The notes beneath the pieces are model-generated. The model saw only the letters and a list, made by a program, of their open reading frames with translations, was not told where the DNA came from and did no database searches. Shown piece by piece: positions 40,701 to 53,400 of a stretch of 64,000 nucleotides of DNA; the first letter of the stretch is position 1, and the number at the start of each line of letters is the position of its first letter. This DNA is from Bacteroidota bacterium (GTDB lineage Bacteria; Bacteroidota; Bacteroidia; Cytophagales; Cytophagaceae): NCBI GenBank assembly GCA_023458555.1, contig JAEWYS010000018.1, positions 62,001 to 126,000 on the forward strand, written 5' to 3'. A program made the translations under genes and the position numbers.

Positions 40701-42338
40701 GCCGGCTTCGACCTGCTTATTTCCCAGTCTCAAAAGGAAGTATATTGCGCGGGATTTGGTAACCGGGGCATAAACCGCTGGTATGCTACCGGTCAGGCAT
40801 ATATTTACGGAGAAGCTACCCTTGGGGTGAGCTATGATTGCGGAGTCAAATCGGGAAGCCTGGATTTGCTTTCCCTGTATATCAAAGCCTATGTATTTGC
40901 CCAGTTGCCCAAACCAACCTATCTGAAAGGTGGTGTTGAGGTCGGATTTAAGGTGATCGGAAAAACTTTTAAAGCCGGTTTTGAAATAGAGGCAGGAGAA
41001 ATTTGTGCTTCCAATACGCTGGAAAATGATGTAAACTTTATTGAAGCCATTGATCCTGCTTCGGAGAGCAGCAATGTGTCAGTCAGCAGTTCCATAAAGG
41101 TATATTTCTCCAATCCGGTCGAAAAGTTTACCTATTATATCAAAGGCGGCTCAGGCAATACCGTATATCGGGCCCAGATTATCAAGGATTCTATTGTTGT
41201 TCGCAGTGATAAGGGGAAGATTGATTTTGATATTGAACTCAACCCTGAACGCACGCAGATGGTCATAACGCCGCTAAGAGTTTTACCTGAAAAGAGTACA
41301 ATTACAGTCACGGCAAAGGTTGTTACACAATATAAAGCTGGCAGTGACTGGATAAATGTAAACGGACCGGCAGAATCAAAGACAGTAACATTTACAACCG
41401 GAGAGGAACAGAATTACATTCCTGCAACCGATGTATATTATGCGTATCCGCTTCCGGATATGAAAAATTTCTATATCAATGAAGCGCGGAGCGGATTTGT
41501 ACGCCTTTCTGTATTGCCGTCAACCGCTGTGAAGCTGGTCCCCGGTTATGAATTTAATCTTGGTATTTTTGAAGGATCAAACGAAATAGACCGGTCCCGT
41601 TCCATTACGTATCGTGACAAACAGGGTGAGCATAATTTTGTCTTTGATATTCCGACAGCCAATCTGGAGAAAAGTAAGACGTATTCTCTGAAGATAATGA
41701 AATCACCGCTGCCGGATCCATCCAGGCAGTCATCTACCCAGAGCGGCAACGTGTCGGTAGGAGCGATCGATAAAGGACTGAGGGATACAGTGATTCTGGA
41801 ATACAAGTTTACAACCAGTTCCAGTCTTACATTTGTCGCCAAAATGGCCCAGTACAACACGTCGTATGCTGAGATCTTTGCCGGTATAACAGCAGCCAAC
41901 CTGACTATTAATAAAACCTCATCCGGGATAAAAACCGAGCCATTGTCTGATGCAGAGATCAAAGGCTATATTAATAAAGGGGTGAAAGCTACCGATCCGC
42001 TTATCCAGTTTGGGAAAATACAATATACCAATCAGTCACTGGATGATCTGGGCAACATAATAAGCGGAATCAAATCGGTTGCTACCAGCCTGAGCAATAT
42101 CGGAACGGGATATTCGACAGTGACCTCACTTTTATCGGATATCAATGACTTTCTGAAAAATGCCAATCTCGAGTGTCTGCTTTCGGGCGGATGCAGTCAG
42201 GCGGAAAAGAATCAATTCAGAATACCCAAAGGAAAGTTTGCCCTGCCAATCGGATACTATCTGCCAGGTGAGGATAATCCGACTTCCGTGTATACTATTT
42301 CCATTGACTTAGACAAGGATCTCCTATTGCCACAGTGA
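37794..42338 (+). CDS. Large exported protein of unknown family
   Basis: About 1,514 residues. I do not recognise a family for the main part. A hydrophobic stretch (MIIALISCFGFFDVQA) just before Gln-Glu looks like a signal peptide core. The GTG at 37794 gives the best signal peptide because it adds Lys and Arg before that core. TTG at 37758 and ATG at 37854 are other possible starts. The mature protein begins with a charged helical region. It then has hundreds of residues rich in Gly and alternating beta patterns (such as GADLGAVKLKGSLSMFDG; GYCGYLSLDIIEKIKVEG). An Ig-like Big_5-type domain lies at roughly residues 1,085-1,205 (SVSSSIKVYFSNPV; MVITPLRVLPEKSTITVTAK). No T9SS sorting domain is visible at the C-terminus. 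The stop overlaps the next start (TGATG). Confidence 0.7.
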   Translation: MKLGNTFFTGTAKSYFSVRVMIIALISCFGFFDVQAQEKTINKGLEVLRSVDSVNRKASEIIASIDAAYRKIEESQEYKTLVDGQSLTLPYAIVGDEQDKKYAIVLKSVKLDPVRGMHAEIVMKVPVSSDKSLYFMADNVPLSKKGKLQGELNLFLVRTDSFTVGEGYKIIFKGLDNPNKAYSYVTFDCRGFKQININGRLAFSQNALVESSEEKGPKVPLKLDFYINADKLSNMVVQISDVPAFEFARLPGFKCRVDQIVLDKSAISNARGFELPGWYLDSLSKKVSGLDKSVYGSVLWQGVYLPKISIEIPPRFTEGKSSKEAVIVGADHLIVDHYGITALAYALNVLQGGDLKGFKYSIDSLRLNVIANTLSRAGFYGGMSLPVCKEDSKLDFGLTISRSIKDDADLEYHGYAAFRTNLNTSAFGLAQIGLERCRLDFLYRDKQFFPKATLQGSLYLALSSKSSDKSVGNLGVEFGDLVISSEGSYIERGPNFYMRVKTGDLSSKLANLPVTIKDPVLKSMNGKQRFGLGLTLGINLTKSGGDSNESSSGFGGDATITIWAERTASSKRWKYDSFEVSEVNIGADLGAVKLKGSLSMFDGDSIYGQGYCGYLSLDIIEKIKVEGAAIFGRKTELEEASVMTITNLLASGEAMDFPSTDEDVQISSGKTMFRYWFVDARVSFMPGVPIGTGIEINSFTGGLYYNMAMVVPDQAASQNTGVRCKTVSGRTYHPTKNVAGLIAGIGLQSMGGGNVFNGDINFGIEFSLNGMGVLRLATWGGVKFVTMGFNPSGLDAVASKLKGGETLGENTKSKTESTEPPSSAVAASWFVQYDVPNKTLVGDFDIYINLADVISGNQGGNKAGRISIYASGTEKKWYLNIGRPIEGQMIGVNVVGLADIGGYFCVGSVLPVPPIAPMPPEIGANIDIDYNLLAMGGGLSLGARLDIRGKPGVTLWPCKLRAELRYILLAGFDLLISQSQKEVYCAGFGNRGINRWYATGQAYIYGEATLGVSYDCGVKSGSLDLLSLYIKAYVFAQLPKPTYLKGGVEVGFKVIGKTFKAGFEIEAGEICASNTLENDVNFIEAIDPASESSNVSVSSSIKVYFSNPVEKFTYYIKGGSGNTVYRAQIIKDSIVVRSDKGKIDFDIELNPERTQMVITPLRVLPEKSTITVTAKVVTQYKAGSDWINVNGPAESKTVTFTTGEEQNYIPATDVYYAYPLPDMKNFYINEARSGFVRLSVLPSTAVKLVPGYEFNLGIFEGSNEIDRSRSITYRDKQGEHNFVFDIPTANLEKSKTYSLKIMKSPLPDPSRQSSTQSGNVSVGAIDKGLRDTVILEYKFTTSSSLTFVAKMAQYNTSYAEIFAGITAANLTINKTSSGIKTEPLSDAEIKGYINKGVKATDPLIQFGKIQYTNQSLDDLGNIISGIKSVATSLSNIGTGYSTVTSLLSDINDFLKNANLECLLSGGCSQAEKNQFRIPKGKFALPIGYYLPGEDNPTSVYTISIDLDKDLLLPQ

Positions 42339-44398
42339 TGAAGAAACTACTACTTGTACCGATCTGCTTATTGTCTTTCCTGGCTATGGGACAGTCAGAT
42401 TCCTTATTGCTGCTGCATTATTTTCAGCCGGAAAAAGGCCTTATGCTAAAATGGATTCCTGCTTCGTACGATGTTTTCGAAGAGGGTTTCCGGTCGGGAT
42501 ATAATTTGTACAGAGCTGAAATAGAAGTTGTAAACGGAGTAGAAAAAGCCGGTGGTTTTGTCAGACTGAATACGAAACCATTTACCTATTGGCCTTATGA
42601 AAAGCTGGAAGAGGAAATGAGAAAGGATCAGGACCTGGAGTCGGCGAGAATATTCATTGATGGCGCTGAGGAAGTCCTGAGCAGGGCCCCGGCGGATAAT
42701 ATGGCCTCTGCGGTGGATGAAGCGAAATCCCGTGATTTTATACATGTGCTGGCGTCTTTTACAGTAATCAGTAAAAACAAGGTAGCGGAAGCTCTGGGGA
42801 TGTATTATCTGGACAATACCGTCTCTCCCGATAGAAAATACCTTTACAAAATTGAAGTAGCAGGCAAGCCGGAGCTGCATAATTTTCTGCTGGTATTTCC
42901 ATTGAAAAATGTGTCTGCCGAAAAGATTTTCGGACTGGCTGCCAGCCTTACTCCGGGAGCTGTTTACCTGAGCTGGTTTAACAACAACAATAAGAATTTT
43001 CCATACTATAATATTTATCGTGCCGAAAAGAAAGGTGGTCCTTATATAAAGCTGAATGATATTCCGATGACCGGTACTGCCGGAAATGCGGATTTCTCAT
43101 CTCATACATCGATGTATGTGGATTCTATAAAGCAGTACAACAAGATTTTCTATTATAAGATAAGTGGTGTAAACGCTTTTGAAAGGGAGGGAGTAGCTTC
43201 GGATCCGGTGGAGATAAAAACATTTTACATGCTGAAGACGGCTCCGGTTATTTCAGGATCTTCCAATCCTCAGGGGCAGGATATTGATATCTCATGGGCA
43301 GTGGATCCGGAAGACAAGCCTTATATACGTGGTTTTTCCGTTTTCAGGGCAGTCAAAGCTGAAGGGCCTTATATAAAGGTAAGCAAAGAGCTTATAAAGC
43401 CGGAAAAGCAGTCGTTTCTTGATCAGACAGAAAAAAGCAGCTCCAATTATTATGTAATTTCAGCGTATGGCTCCGGAGGAGATTCCCTTCTTTCGCTCAT
43501 GCATGCTCATTTGCTGGTGGATTCGGTTCCGCCTTCGAAACCTGTGATTGTTTCAGGAATATGTGATTCTAACGGGATTGTTACGATTCACTGGAAACGA
43601 AATACGGAAAAAGACATGCTGGGCTACCGGGTTTTTAAATCAGACAGACTCGAAGGCGAACCTCTGCGAGTGATTCCGGGACATACGGCCGATACGATGA
43701 TTGTGGATACGGTAGATCTCAAAAGACCTTTTAACAAGGTTTACTATCGCATTGCGGCAATCGATCAGCATTTTAACCCTTCTGTCCCTTCAGAGTACAT
43801 CCATGTGGTGCTCCCGGATATCAATCCGCCCGTCAACGGATTTTTTAAAGAATACATGGTTGGTATGAATGGTATAAAACTAACCTGGGAGAATAGTGGT
43901 GCTTATGATCTTAAAAGCATGCATCTGTTGCGAAAAAGCGATGAGGAATTTGAGTACCGGCTGATTAAAAGCTTTAGCGGGGACAGTCTGAAGATTGCGG
44001 AATACACCGACACTAATACCAGGGCCTTTGTTGTTTATGATTATGTGATTGATGCGGAGGATTTTGCAGGACTACGCTCGGGATATTCGAATGTACTGAG
44101 TGTGCAGCAGCTCGATAAGCGAAAGATACAGGCTGTAACAAATCTGCGGGCAATCGTCAGCAGAGACAACAAAATGATTAAGCTGAGCTGGGATTTTCCT
44201 GCCAATGCGAAAGGCTTCAGGATCTATCGTTCCCGAAACGGAGGGCCTCTGGAAGTGTACGAATTTGTCAAGGGAGACAAACGTGAGTTCTACGATAAAT
44301 GGTTAAAACCCAAATCCAGCTACATTTATCTTATGATAGCCGAACTGGCAGGTGGCTACGAGTCGGGCTATAGTAACAAAATTGAAGTAACCTATTAA
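42338..44398 (+). CDS. Fibronectin type III-like multi-domain exported protein
   Basis: The product is about 686 residues with a signal peptide (MKKLLLVPICLLSFLAMGQ). From about residue 190 it has five Fn3-like units of roughly 95 residues, each with a Trp or aromatic strand and a YxxYR-type motif: YYNIYRAEKKGGPYIKL, FSVFRAVKAEGPYIKV, YRVFKSDRLEGEPLRV, MHLLRKSDEEFEYRLI and FRIYRSRNGGPLEVYEF. The first 180 residues carry a degenerate version of the same pattern (YNLYRAEIEVVNG). The repeated phrase 'YRAxxxxGPYxKL' suggests tandem duplication. There is no T9SS sorting domain at the end. The start ATG is one base into the upstream stop, so the pair is translationally coupled. It lies 11 bp before the giant gene. 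Confidence 0.8.
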   Translation: MKKLLLVPICLLSFLAMGQSDSLLLLHYFQPEKGLMLKWIPASYDVFEEGFRSGYNLYRAEIEVVNGVEKAGGFVRLNTKPFTYWPYEKLEEEMRKDQDLESARIFIDGAEEVLSRAPADNMASAVDEAKSRDFIHVLASFTVISKNKVAEALGMYYLDNTVSPDRKYLYKIEVAGKPELHNFLLVFPLKNVSAEKIFGLAASLTPGAVYLSWFNNNNKNFPYYNIYRAEKKGGPYIKLNDIPMTGTAGNADFSSHTSMYVDSIKQYNKIFYYKISGVNAFEREGVASDPVEIKTFYMLKTAPVISGSSNPQGQDIDISWAVDPEDKPYIRGFSVFRAVKAEGPYIKVSKELIKPEKQSFLDQTEKSSSNYYVISAYGSGGDSLLSLMHAHLLVDSVPPSKPVIVSGICDSNGIVTIHWKRNTEKDMLGYRVFKSDRLEGEPLRVIPGHTADTMIVDTVDLKRPFNKVYYRIAAIDQHFNPSVPSEYIHVVLPDINPPVNGFFKEYMVGMNGIKLTWENSGAYDLKSMHLLRKSDEEFEYRLIKSFSGDSLKIAEYTDTNTRAFVVYDYVIDAEDFAGLRSGYSNVLSVQQLDKRKIQAVTNLRAIVSRDNKMIKLSWDFPANAKGFRIYRSRNGGPLEVYEFVKGDKREFYDKWLKPKSSYIYLMIAELAGGYESGYSNKIEVTY

Positions 44399-44409
44399 TA
44401 ATCGCAGTG

Positions 44410-47400
44410 ATGATTATGGTGAGAAATATATTTTTATGCTTGCTGCTTTTTGGTTCCTTTTTTATTCAGGGACAATCGGTTGTCTACGTCAATCAGGGAT
44501 ATGAAGGTTCTGTTTCAACCGGATTATCATGGCAAACCCCTTTCCGTACTATTGAGGAGGCTATTGATTTGGCGGAAGACGGGGCCGAAATATGGATCGC
44601 GAAGGGAGAGTACAGTACACCGTCTGAAAATGAAGAATATAAATATGATTTGTCAAAAAGCCTGACTTTTATAGGAGGCTTTGAGGGAGATGAAGAGTAT
44701 AGTCATGAGCGAAATACAGAGCTGAATAAAACCATTCTGACCAGCAGGTATAATGACAGTTATAGCCTGTTGTTTATGATAAATACAGAACTCCATCTGA
44801 CGCTTGACGGACTTTATCTTACAGAATTTATGGCGCTTGCCTCCGATGGGGGCGCTGATTACCTGACTACAATTTCCATGAGGAAATGCCATATTTATAA
44901 TGTCACATCCTCTTTATTTAACATAGCCAATGGCAATCTGTATATGGACAATGTTTCTTATACGGGTAATTACGCTTCGATTCCAGGTACCTATAACATT
45001 GTTCGTATTACAAATTTTAAAGCTTCAGATAATCACAATTCCATCTTTATGCTGACTTGTCAGGAAGAGTTTTATATAGCGGATAGTGAATTCAGAGAAA
45101 ACAGGGGAAGCATTTTTTATGTGAGCAATGCAAAGAAAAGCACTATAACCAATTGTGTGTTTGATTCCAACACTTCATCTGGATCGGACTGGATTAATTT
45201 CTCTTCCAATCGCTCTGACTCATCTGAATTCTTATTTACAAATTCTGCTGTCAGCGATTTTGCAGGTGCAACAATGCTAAATGTGCAGGGCGCTTTCAGG
45301 AGCAAGCTGATCAGAAACTGCCAGTTTCGCGATTATGAATCTTCTCACACTACGTATACTATGGTTAGCATCTCGAGTGGCATTAATTCGTTTGAGCAGC
45401 TAACATTTGAAAACTGTAATGCATATAATCTGATAAATCATAGCGGCTATGGATCTGTCATATTAAGTGATGTTGATTTTTTATCATGTGCATCAACCAA
45501 TATGTTCTTGCTATGTGATAAAGTTCGTTTTAATAATGTACGAATTGACGGATGCGAAAATAATGGAACTAATACTATCAACTCATCAGGATTTTCAGCG
45601 AAAAATTTAAAGATTCTGAATTCAAAACTTTCCCCTCTTCTTGTTGGCTTGAATTATAGTGGCATAGTGGGAAATGCTTCCCTGGCTGATTGCAGGTTTG
45701 AAAATGTCCGGACAACTGATCGCTTGTTTCTTTTTTACGGAACTAATGAAAGTAAAGCGATTTTCAATAATTGCACGTTTGAATCAGTAAGTGCTGCCAA
45801 TGATGGAGGGATTGTATATGGCAGTGCGATGAATCTGGAATTTGACAATTGTATTTTTAGAAAAAATAAAACCAGTGGAAGAGGAAATATAAGTCTTAGC
45901 ACTCCGGGCGGGCACTCTATCACTGTTATGAAAAGTGTATTTGAGAATAATTATGCGAAAGAAGGAGCGGCAATTCAAAGTAATGGGATAATTAATCTTG
46001 CTTATTGTAATTTTATTAATAATGAGTCGGAGGAAAACGGAGGTGCAGTCAGGTTTGGAGGTAGTGGCAACTTCACTGTAAACAATTGTCTTTTTATAGG
46101 AAATCGAGCTAGTAACAATGGGGGCGCAATATCTTCGAATGGTAAAATGCTTGTGTATAATACGCGTTTTACCGAAAATGTATCAGCCAATGGAACAGTC
46201 TATATAGAAAATCCTTATGCTGCTGATTTTAATAATTGTTCTTTTTACAAAAATATTTCCAATAACAATCCTGTTGTTTTACATGGATATACAACATTAA
46301 GAAACTCTGTTGTATATGGTAATACTCAGCTGGCAACAGAACCGGTTACCCTGGGGTCGGATATTTACAATTCGATTGTGTGGAATAATGGATTCAGGCT
46401 TGCGGAAATATATAGAAGAGGGGGAATATATGGTAACTCGGAAGTAAACCTTATCTCATTCTCTAATATCCAGGGAGGTTTCGAAGGCGAGGGTAACCTT
46501 GACCTCGATCCCAGGTTCGTAGATCCGGAAAACGGGGATTTTCGTCTTTCCTGTGAGTCTCCGCTGATCAATATGGGCTCCAACCAATACGCTTCGGACA
46601 TTCCCGACGCGTATGGCACGCCGCGTATCATGGCTGGCAGGGTCGATATGGGTGCCTGCGAATTTGCCGGTGATCCGGCTGTAGCGCGGGCCGTACCCCA
46701 ACCAGAGTTTAGTTTCAGCAATGCAAGTGCCTGTATAGGAGAATTAGTGGAACTGAAAAATCTGACTCCTGATACAGATTATTTTACCTATAAATGGGGC
46801 TTCGGGGAAAATGCCTCACTTTTTTCCGCGGCTGATACCTCGTACACATATACGAAGAGTGGAATATATCAGGTACGTCTGATTGCTACCAACGCATGCG
46901 GAAAATCAGAGGAGATAACAAAAGAGCTGGAAGTTAAACCTTCACTGACACCGGTTATTCAGTATCCGACGATTGTATTGCACGGGGATACCACATCTTT
47001 CAGAACGAATGCTTTATGTGAACGTCTGGATTGGACGATAACCGGCGGAGATATATTGTCAGGAAATGGTACCGGCCATATTTCGGTCAAGTGGGGTGAC
47101 GGGGCTTCCGGCAACGGAAAAGTGCAACTCCTGGCTGCTGGTTGCGGCAGAGATGAACTATGCGAGCTTCCGGTCGAAATCGATGTGCCTGTTATGGCGG
47201 CTGCCAATCCGTTAACAGGCCCGTCGTTGGTCTGTGCAGGGGTAACAGCTGTATATGAAACTACTAACAAGGCGTTTGTACCGGGATCGGTATATACATG
47301 GTCGGTAAAAGGTGGTTCCATTACAGGAGCTTCTGTGGGATACGGTCTGGATTCTGTAGAAGTAGTCTGGAGCACGATATCGGGAAGAGGTGTCGTCTAT

Positions 47401-50400
47401 CTGACTATTACCAATGAATTCTTAAAGAGCACAATGCTTGATTCTGTTGAAGTGCTGATCCGGTATCCATTTGCTATACATGCGCATCCCCGGCATTTCT
47501 GTATCGGAGGAGAGCAGACTTTTAATACAGGTCGTCCCGGAGATTTTGTCTGGAAGATCAGCGGTCCGGAAAATAAAATAGATGAAACGACCGGAAAGGC
47601 CATATTCGGAAGCCTTAGCGGAAGCTATATAGTGGAAGTGACTTCTTCAGATCCGAGGGCCTTCTGTAATCAGGAGGATACATTGGCGATTGTTCTGGAG
47701 GATGCCCCGGTTATACAATCAGTGAATGGTCCGGAGGATGTAGTTGTGGATCAGGTATATCAGTACAGTGTGGAATATGCCGGTAGCCAGAGCAGCCCTG
47801 TATGGCTGACCAGAAAAAGCAATTATTATATGTCGGGCAACCCTGCTTCTGTCCGGTGGCAGTTCGGTGAGCCCTATGGTTTTGATGTATTCGTCCGGTC
47901 CAATATGGCAGGGTGTTTATCTGATACCATTCGTTTTGATGTCAGGCCGGACTTCGTCTATTCGGTTTCAGGGCCTGATGAGTTATGTATTTCTGAGGAA
48001 CAGCTCTTTGTGGTTAATGAAGATCCTGACAACGGGCAGACGTATAGCTGGCAGCTAAACGGAAATCCTCTGTCAGGCGAAACGAACGAACAGCCTGTAC
48101 GATTTAGCCAGCCGGGATATAATATCCTGAATGTTTCAGTAAACCGGAAAGGCAGGGTTTATCGTGCGTCGAAAAGAGTACTGGTAAAAGCTGCAGAGGG
48201 TACTGTGTCGGTAAATGGTCCCAATGTAATCAGGCCGGAAGGTGGCGGAACGTATTCGTATACTATTTCCAGCAGGGACGGACTGAGTCCGGATATCAGG
48301 GTGATAGGGGCCGAAACTTATTCATTGGTCGATAATGTGCTGAGCGTAACCTGGGTTGCAAACGGACCTTATCAGATAGAAGTTGCCGGCATGAAAGACG
48401 GGGAACAATGCTCTTCGGTTCCTTTCAGGTTTCAGGTGACTAAAGCCGCAGCGCTTTCGAAAGAAATAACATTGCAGTCAGGCAGTCTCTGTCCCAATAC
48501 ACAAAATGAATATAAAATAGAGCTGGATGGACTGGCAGAAGATATCCGCTGGACACTCGATGGGGGTGGAACGGTGGTGTCTTCTGATCGGGGGCAGGCA
48601 ATTATTCAATGGGGAGAAACTCCGGGTGAATATACCATTTCAGTATCCTATAAGCGCTTCGGAGAGCAGATGCTGACCCGGAAAGTTCGGGTAAATACCA
48701 ATCCGGCTCCGCAGATAAATGAAACAATTGTATGCGGTGATGAGGCCACTACTCTTCATACCGTGCTGCCTTACAGCGTATATCGCTGGACACTGGAACC
48801 GGAAGGGAGATACCTGTCAGATAACGCTTCTCTTCAGATCAGATCAGGAGGTATATATACAGTCCGTGCCACCGATCAGAATGGCTGTACAGGGGTAGTT
48901 TCTGCCAATATCCTGGCTGTACCTCAGCCAATTGCCAGACTAACTTCATCAGCAGGTGATATTTGTGAAGGTGACGGAACAAGACCTGTTATACTGACCG
49001 CCATAGAAGGAGCAGACTATATCTATGAGTGGTATGTAGATGGTCAGAAAATAAACCATAATGCTTCGGTCTATACTTTTGAACAGGATATTGCCACACC
49101 GGGCACACATGTGTACACGCTGAAAGTGATCTCTTCCGGAGTCTGTACGGCCGAAGATCAGCTGGAACTTACTGTTCGTACCACTTCTCAGTGCAGTGGC
49201 GGGGGAGGTGATAACGATGACAAAACATGTCCGGATGAGGTAAGCTTTTCGGTTTCGGGATATCAGCCTTTTACTTTTATCAATACGTCCACTTTGTCTC
49301 AGGGATATGGCTGGGATTTCGGAGACGGGAACAATAGCTCACAGGTGACAAATGTTCAGCATACATATGCAGCGCTTGGATACTATCAGGTAACCCTGCA
49401 AAGCAGTTGTGCCAGTCATAGTGTCCTGGTCAACGTACCTTTGAGTGCGAGATTTGCCGCGCCGCTGGGAGCATGTCAGTTTGAAGAAATTGAGTTTTCT
49501 GATTATTCGGTCAATCTTCCGGGCTATACCTACGAGTCCTGGTCCTGGGATTTTGGCAACGGTCAGACAAGCACTCAGCAGAATCCACGGTACAGCTATC
49601 CGGAACCAGGCAGCTATACAGTCCGGTTTTCAGTCAGCGTGCGGGGCGATGGCGGAGCGTATACCGATAGCTTCGAAAAAGAAATAACCATCTATAAAAC
49701 ACCAGAAGTAGATTTCACTGTTCAGTTGCCGGAATGCAATTCTGACCTGGTCCTTTTTACAGATCGTTCATTTGTTACTACATCGGAGGCAATATATAGC
49801 TGGGACTTGGGCAACGGAGTAAAATCAGGCCATGTGAATCCCAAAGCACGATATGCTCCGGGTGCCAAAACTGTGCAGCTGCGTATTACCGATTATATCG
49901 GCTGTTCAGCCACTTCGTCCAGGGCTTTCAATATCCTTCCGCCGGTAGAAAGCAGTCCCATTGAGGTTCTTGGCAATCTTAACCTTTGCTATGGAGACAG
50001 CGTGCTCCTCAGAGCGCCGGAGAGCAGTGATTCATATATATGGAAAAACGGCCTTACAGCCATTGCCCAAAACAGCAGGGAACTTTATATCAAAGAAAGC
50101 GGAAACTATTCGGTTGACTATACGGAGTCTGATTGCAGACTTACGACCAGAGAAGTCCCGGTCCGGGTTTTTGAGCTCAGCGATGCTTTTGTTTCGTTTG
50201 AGCAGCCGGGTTGCGAGGGACTTATGCTTAAAGTCAAAGCCAATAATGTAGATACACAAAAGCACTCCGTAACGTGGAAGCTGAATGAGGATGCCCTGGA
50301 TTATTCCGGAAGTGAGTTTACCATTGGTGCCTTGAGTCAGCAGGACGCGGGCATATATGCGGCTATGGCCGAAGATAACGGGACTGGTTGTTACTATCAG

Positions 50401-53400
50401 CTTCCGGTTAAAGAACTTGTTGTAAATTCTCTGCCCGCAAAGCCTGTTCTTGGCAGTCTGCAAAGTCAGCTATGTGGCGGAGATACCATAAAAGTGTATA
50501 ATACAGTTGAATATTCGTTCGATTATGCTTCCGTATGGTCTCTGAACAATGTGGTGGTGCCCGAAGGGGAGCTTTCCGATACACTGGCTGTCTCGGGAGT
50601 CAATATTCGTCCGGATGTGCAATTGAGAATAACGGATAACGCGACCGGATGCAGTATTGAATCAGATCCGTACACAGTACTATTTGGCAAGATCGTACAG
50701 CCTGTTTTATCAGCGGATATTGATGCCTGTGAGCATGCATACGCTTCAATAGGAGTTGGCGGCATTGTGCCGGATGAATATGATTTTGCCTGGTATAAGG
50801 ATGGCATACTTTTATCCAATACCATGCCCCGGATGGATTTTGCGAGTTTACGTCCTGCTGATGCCGGATGGTATCATGCGATTCTGACCAGCAAAACGGT
50901 CAACGGAAATGTTAAAGGCTGTATTTTCTATACAGATACTGCCAGCGTATCTGTAAAGCCGGCGCCCCCTCAACCTGTTATTTCCGGTATACAGGAGTTT
51001 TGTGAGGGAGATAGGGTAGTACTGACCAGCTCGGTGCAGGAGCATATAGTCTGGAATACAGGAGATGATCAGCCAACTATTACTGTCTATGAGCCCGGGG
51101 CCTATAGCGTAGTAGTTACCAACCCGGCAAATCAGTGCCGTACCCAGGTAAGTTTCCCGGTTATACAAAACCCGTTGCCTGATTTCAGGTTTCTGGGGAC
51201 AGGAGTATATGATTTCTGCGGTTCAGAACCTCTGCGACTGAAAGGATTGGACAGCTATCCGCATTTTCAGTGGAAGCTCAATGGAGAAGAGTATGGAAAA
51301 GCCAATAGGGATCTGTATCCCAGAAAATCCGGTAATTATACCGTTGTGGCGGTCACGGACAAGAATTGTACTGCCGAGTCCGATACGCTGCGGCTGAAGT
51401 CACTGCCATGCGCCTGTACGGTAGTCACAACGGAAGACGGGCTTAACATAGGATCATTGAGAGACGCTATTCTCTGCGCCAACACCAAAGCCGGTCCGGA
51501 TATGATCAGTTTCGAAATAGAAGGACCCGGACCACATGTTATCGTGCTGGATTCTGCCCTACCGGCAATAAAGGAGGCTGTGGCCATCGATGGCTTTACA
51601 CAAACAGGCGAAGGTGTTTATGACATTATTATTCGCAGCGGGGCATATACCGCCAATGCTTTTGTTCAGTCAGACTACGCAGAAGAGTCCGAATTCCGCG
51701 GATTGCAATTTGAAAATTTTGATCATTCCATTGTTCCCGGCTTTGGTAATAACGGAATCGTTATTGAGAAGAACCGGTTCCTTGGCAGAACCAGGCAAAG
51801 CCTGAAATTTGCCGCATTGACAACCGGCGCAGAAATAAAAAATAACTTTTTTGAAGGAGAAGGAACAGGTGCTGCTCTGGAATGGCACTATGTCACCGGA
51901 TCAGTCGTCCGGGAAAACCGGTTCCGCCGGCTGGAATCTGCGGTTCTGCTGATGCGATCCGACCGTAATACGATCCGGGACAATGTATTTGAAAATATCG
52001 CCGGTGATGCTTTGACACTCCGGCTTCAATCCACAGGTAATACCGTTTCAGGCAATACCTTTGTCCGGATAGACAGCAATGCCGTGACCATATTGTCGTC
52101 CAACGGAAACACGATCCGTGACAACCGGATCGGAACAGATCAGAATGGAGAGCCGGGACTGACAGGGCTTAACGGTATCAAAACAGCCGCTTCGGCAGGT
52201 ACCCGCCTTATCGGAAATACTATTTCCGGTGTCGCTAAGTACGGCATAGTTACGGATTCTCTGACTGTCATTGAAAACAACCAGATTCATTATGCCGGTT
52301 TGTTCGGTATATCCGCACAGGATTCGGTCACAATCTACCGGAATACGCTGGACAATAATACCGAAGGTGGTGTTTTTGTACATAATAACCGTGTACGTAT
52401 CAGCGAAAACCGGATTACGGCTATTCAACCGGCGATCAAGGCGATTGATCTTGGCGGAGCAGGTAATGGTAATAAGCTTCCGGCTGATTTTACAGGCTAT
52501 GAGTATACAATGGATGCTATCACTATTTCAGGAACGTCTCTGCCGGGTGATGTCGTAGAGCTGTTTACTTCCGAAGCCAGACCCCAGCAGGCGTTGCAGT
52601 ACGCGGGTAAAACGGTGACCGGATCAGACGGCAGGTGGAGTATGACTATTGCCAAAGGTCCGCATTTTGATATCCAGCGCAAAAACTACTATGTCAATAC
52701 CGCTTCGGCAGGAAGCAATACCTCAGAGCTGTCAGGAAGCTACCAGACCCCCTGCGTAGCCTGCGTGTGTCTGGTAACCAACAATAATGATCAGGGAGAA
52801 AACTCGCTGCGTGCCGTGGTCGACAGTGTTCATGCAGGTGTCTGTACAACGATCGATTTTGCTATCTCAAATACCACTATTCATCTGGAATCTGAGCTGA
52901 GGCCGATCGAAGTGCCGGTCCGGATTACAGGGAAACCCGGAATTATACTCGCTGGGAATGGAAGTGGTAAGGCATTTACCGTAGAGGCTGATCATTTTAA
53001 TCTTTCAGGACTCGCTTTCAGCAACTGGGAAACGGCTTTGTCGCTCAATGGCAATAAGGCGCTGCTTGCCGATATTCAGATCGATCATACGGTAGTACCG
53101 ATCAGTATCAGCGGGGATTATAACAGGGCTGGCGGTGTATGTATCAATTGTCAGCCTCCGGCGTCTGCTGCTAAGACCACTTCCGGGATAATCATAACCG
53201 GAAATAATAACGAAACCGGATTTGCAGGAAAGCCTAACCGGGTACTTCATGCAAAGGACAATGGAATATTAGTCTCCACGGGAACAGGCAACCGTATTCT
53301 GTATACGACCATCGAAGGGGCACCCAAAGGGATAAAGCACCAGCAGGATGGCAATAATAATCATGTCGCACCTGCCGACTTGTCGGGCAGCCTGAATGAA

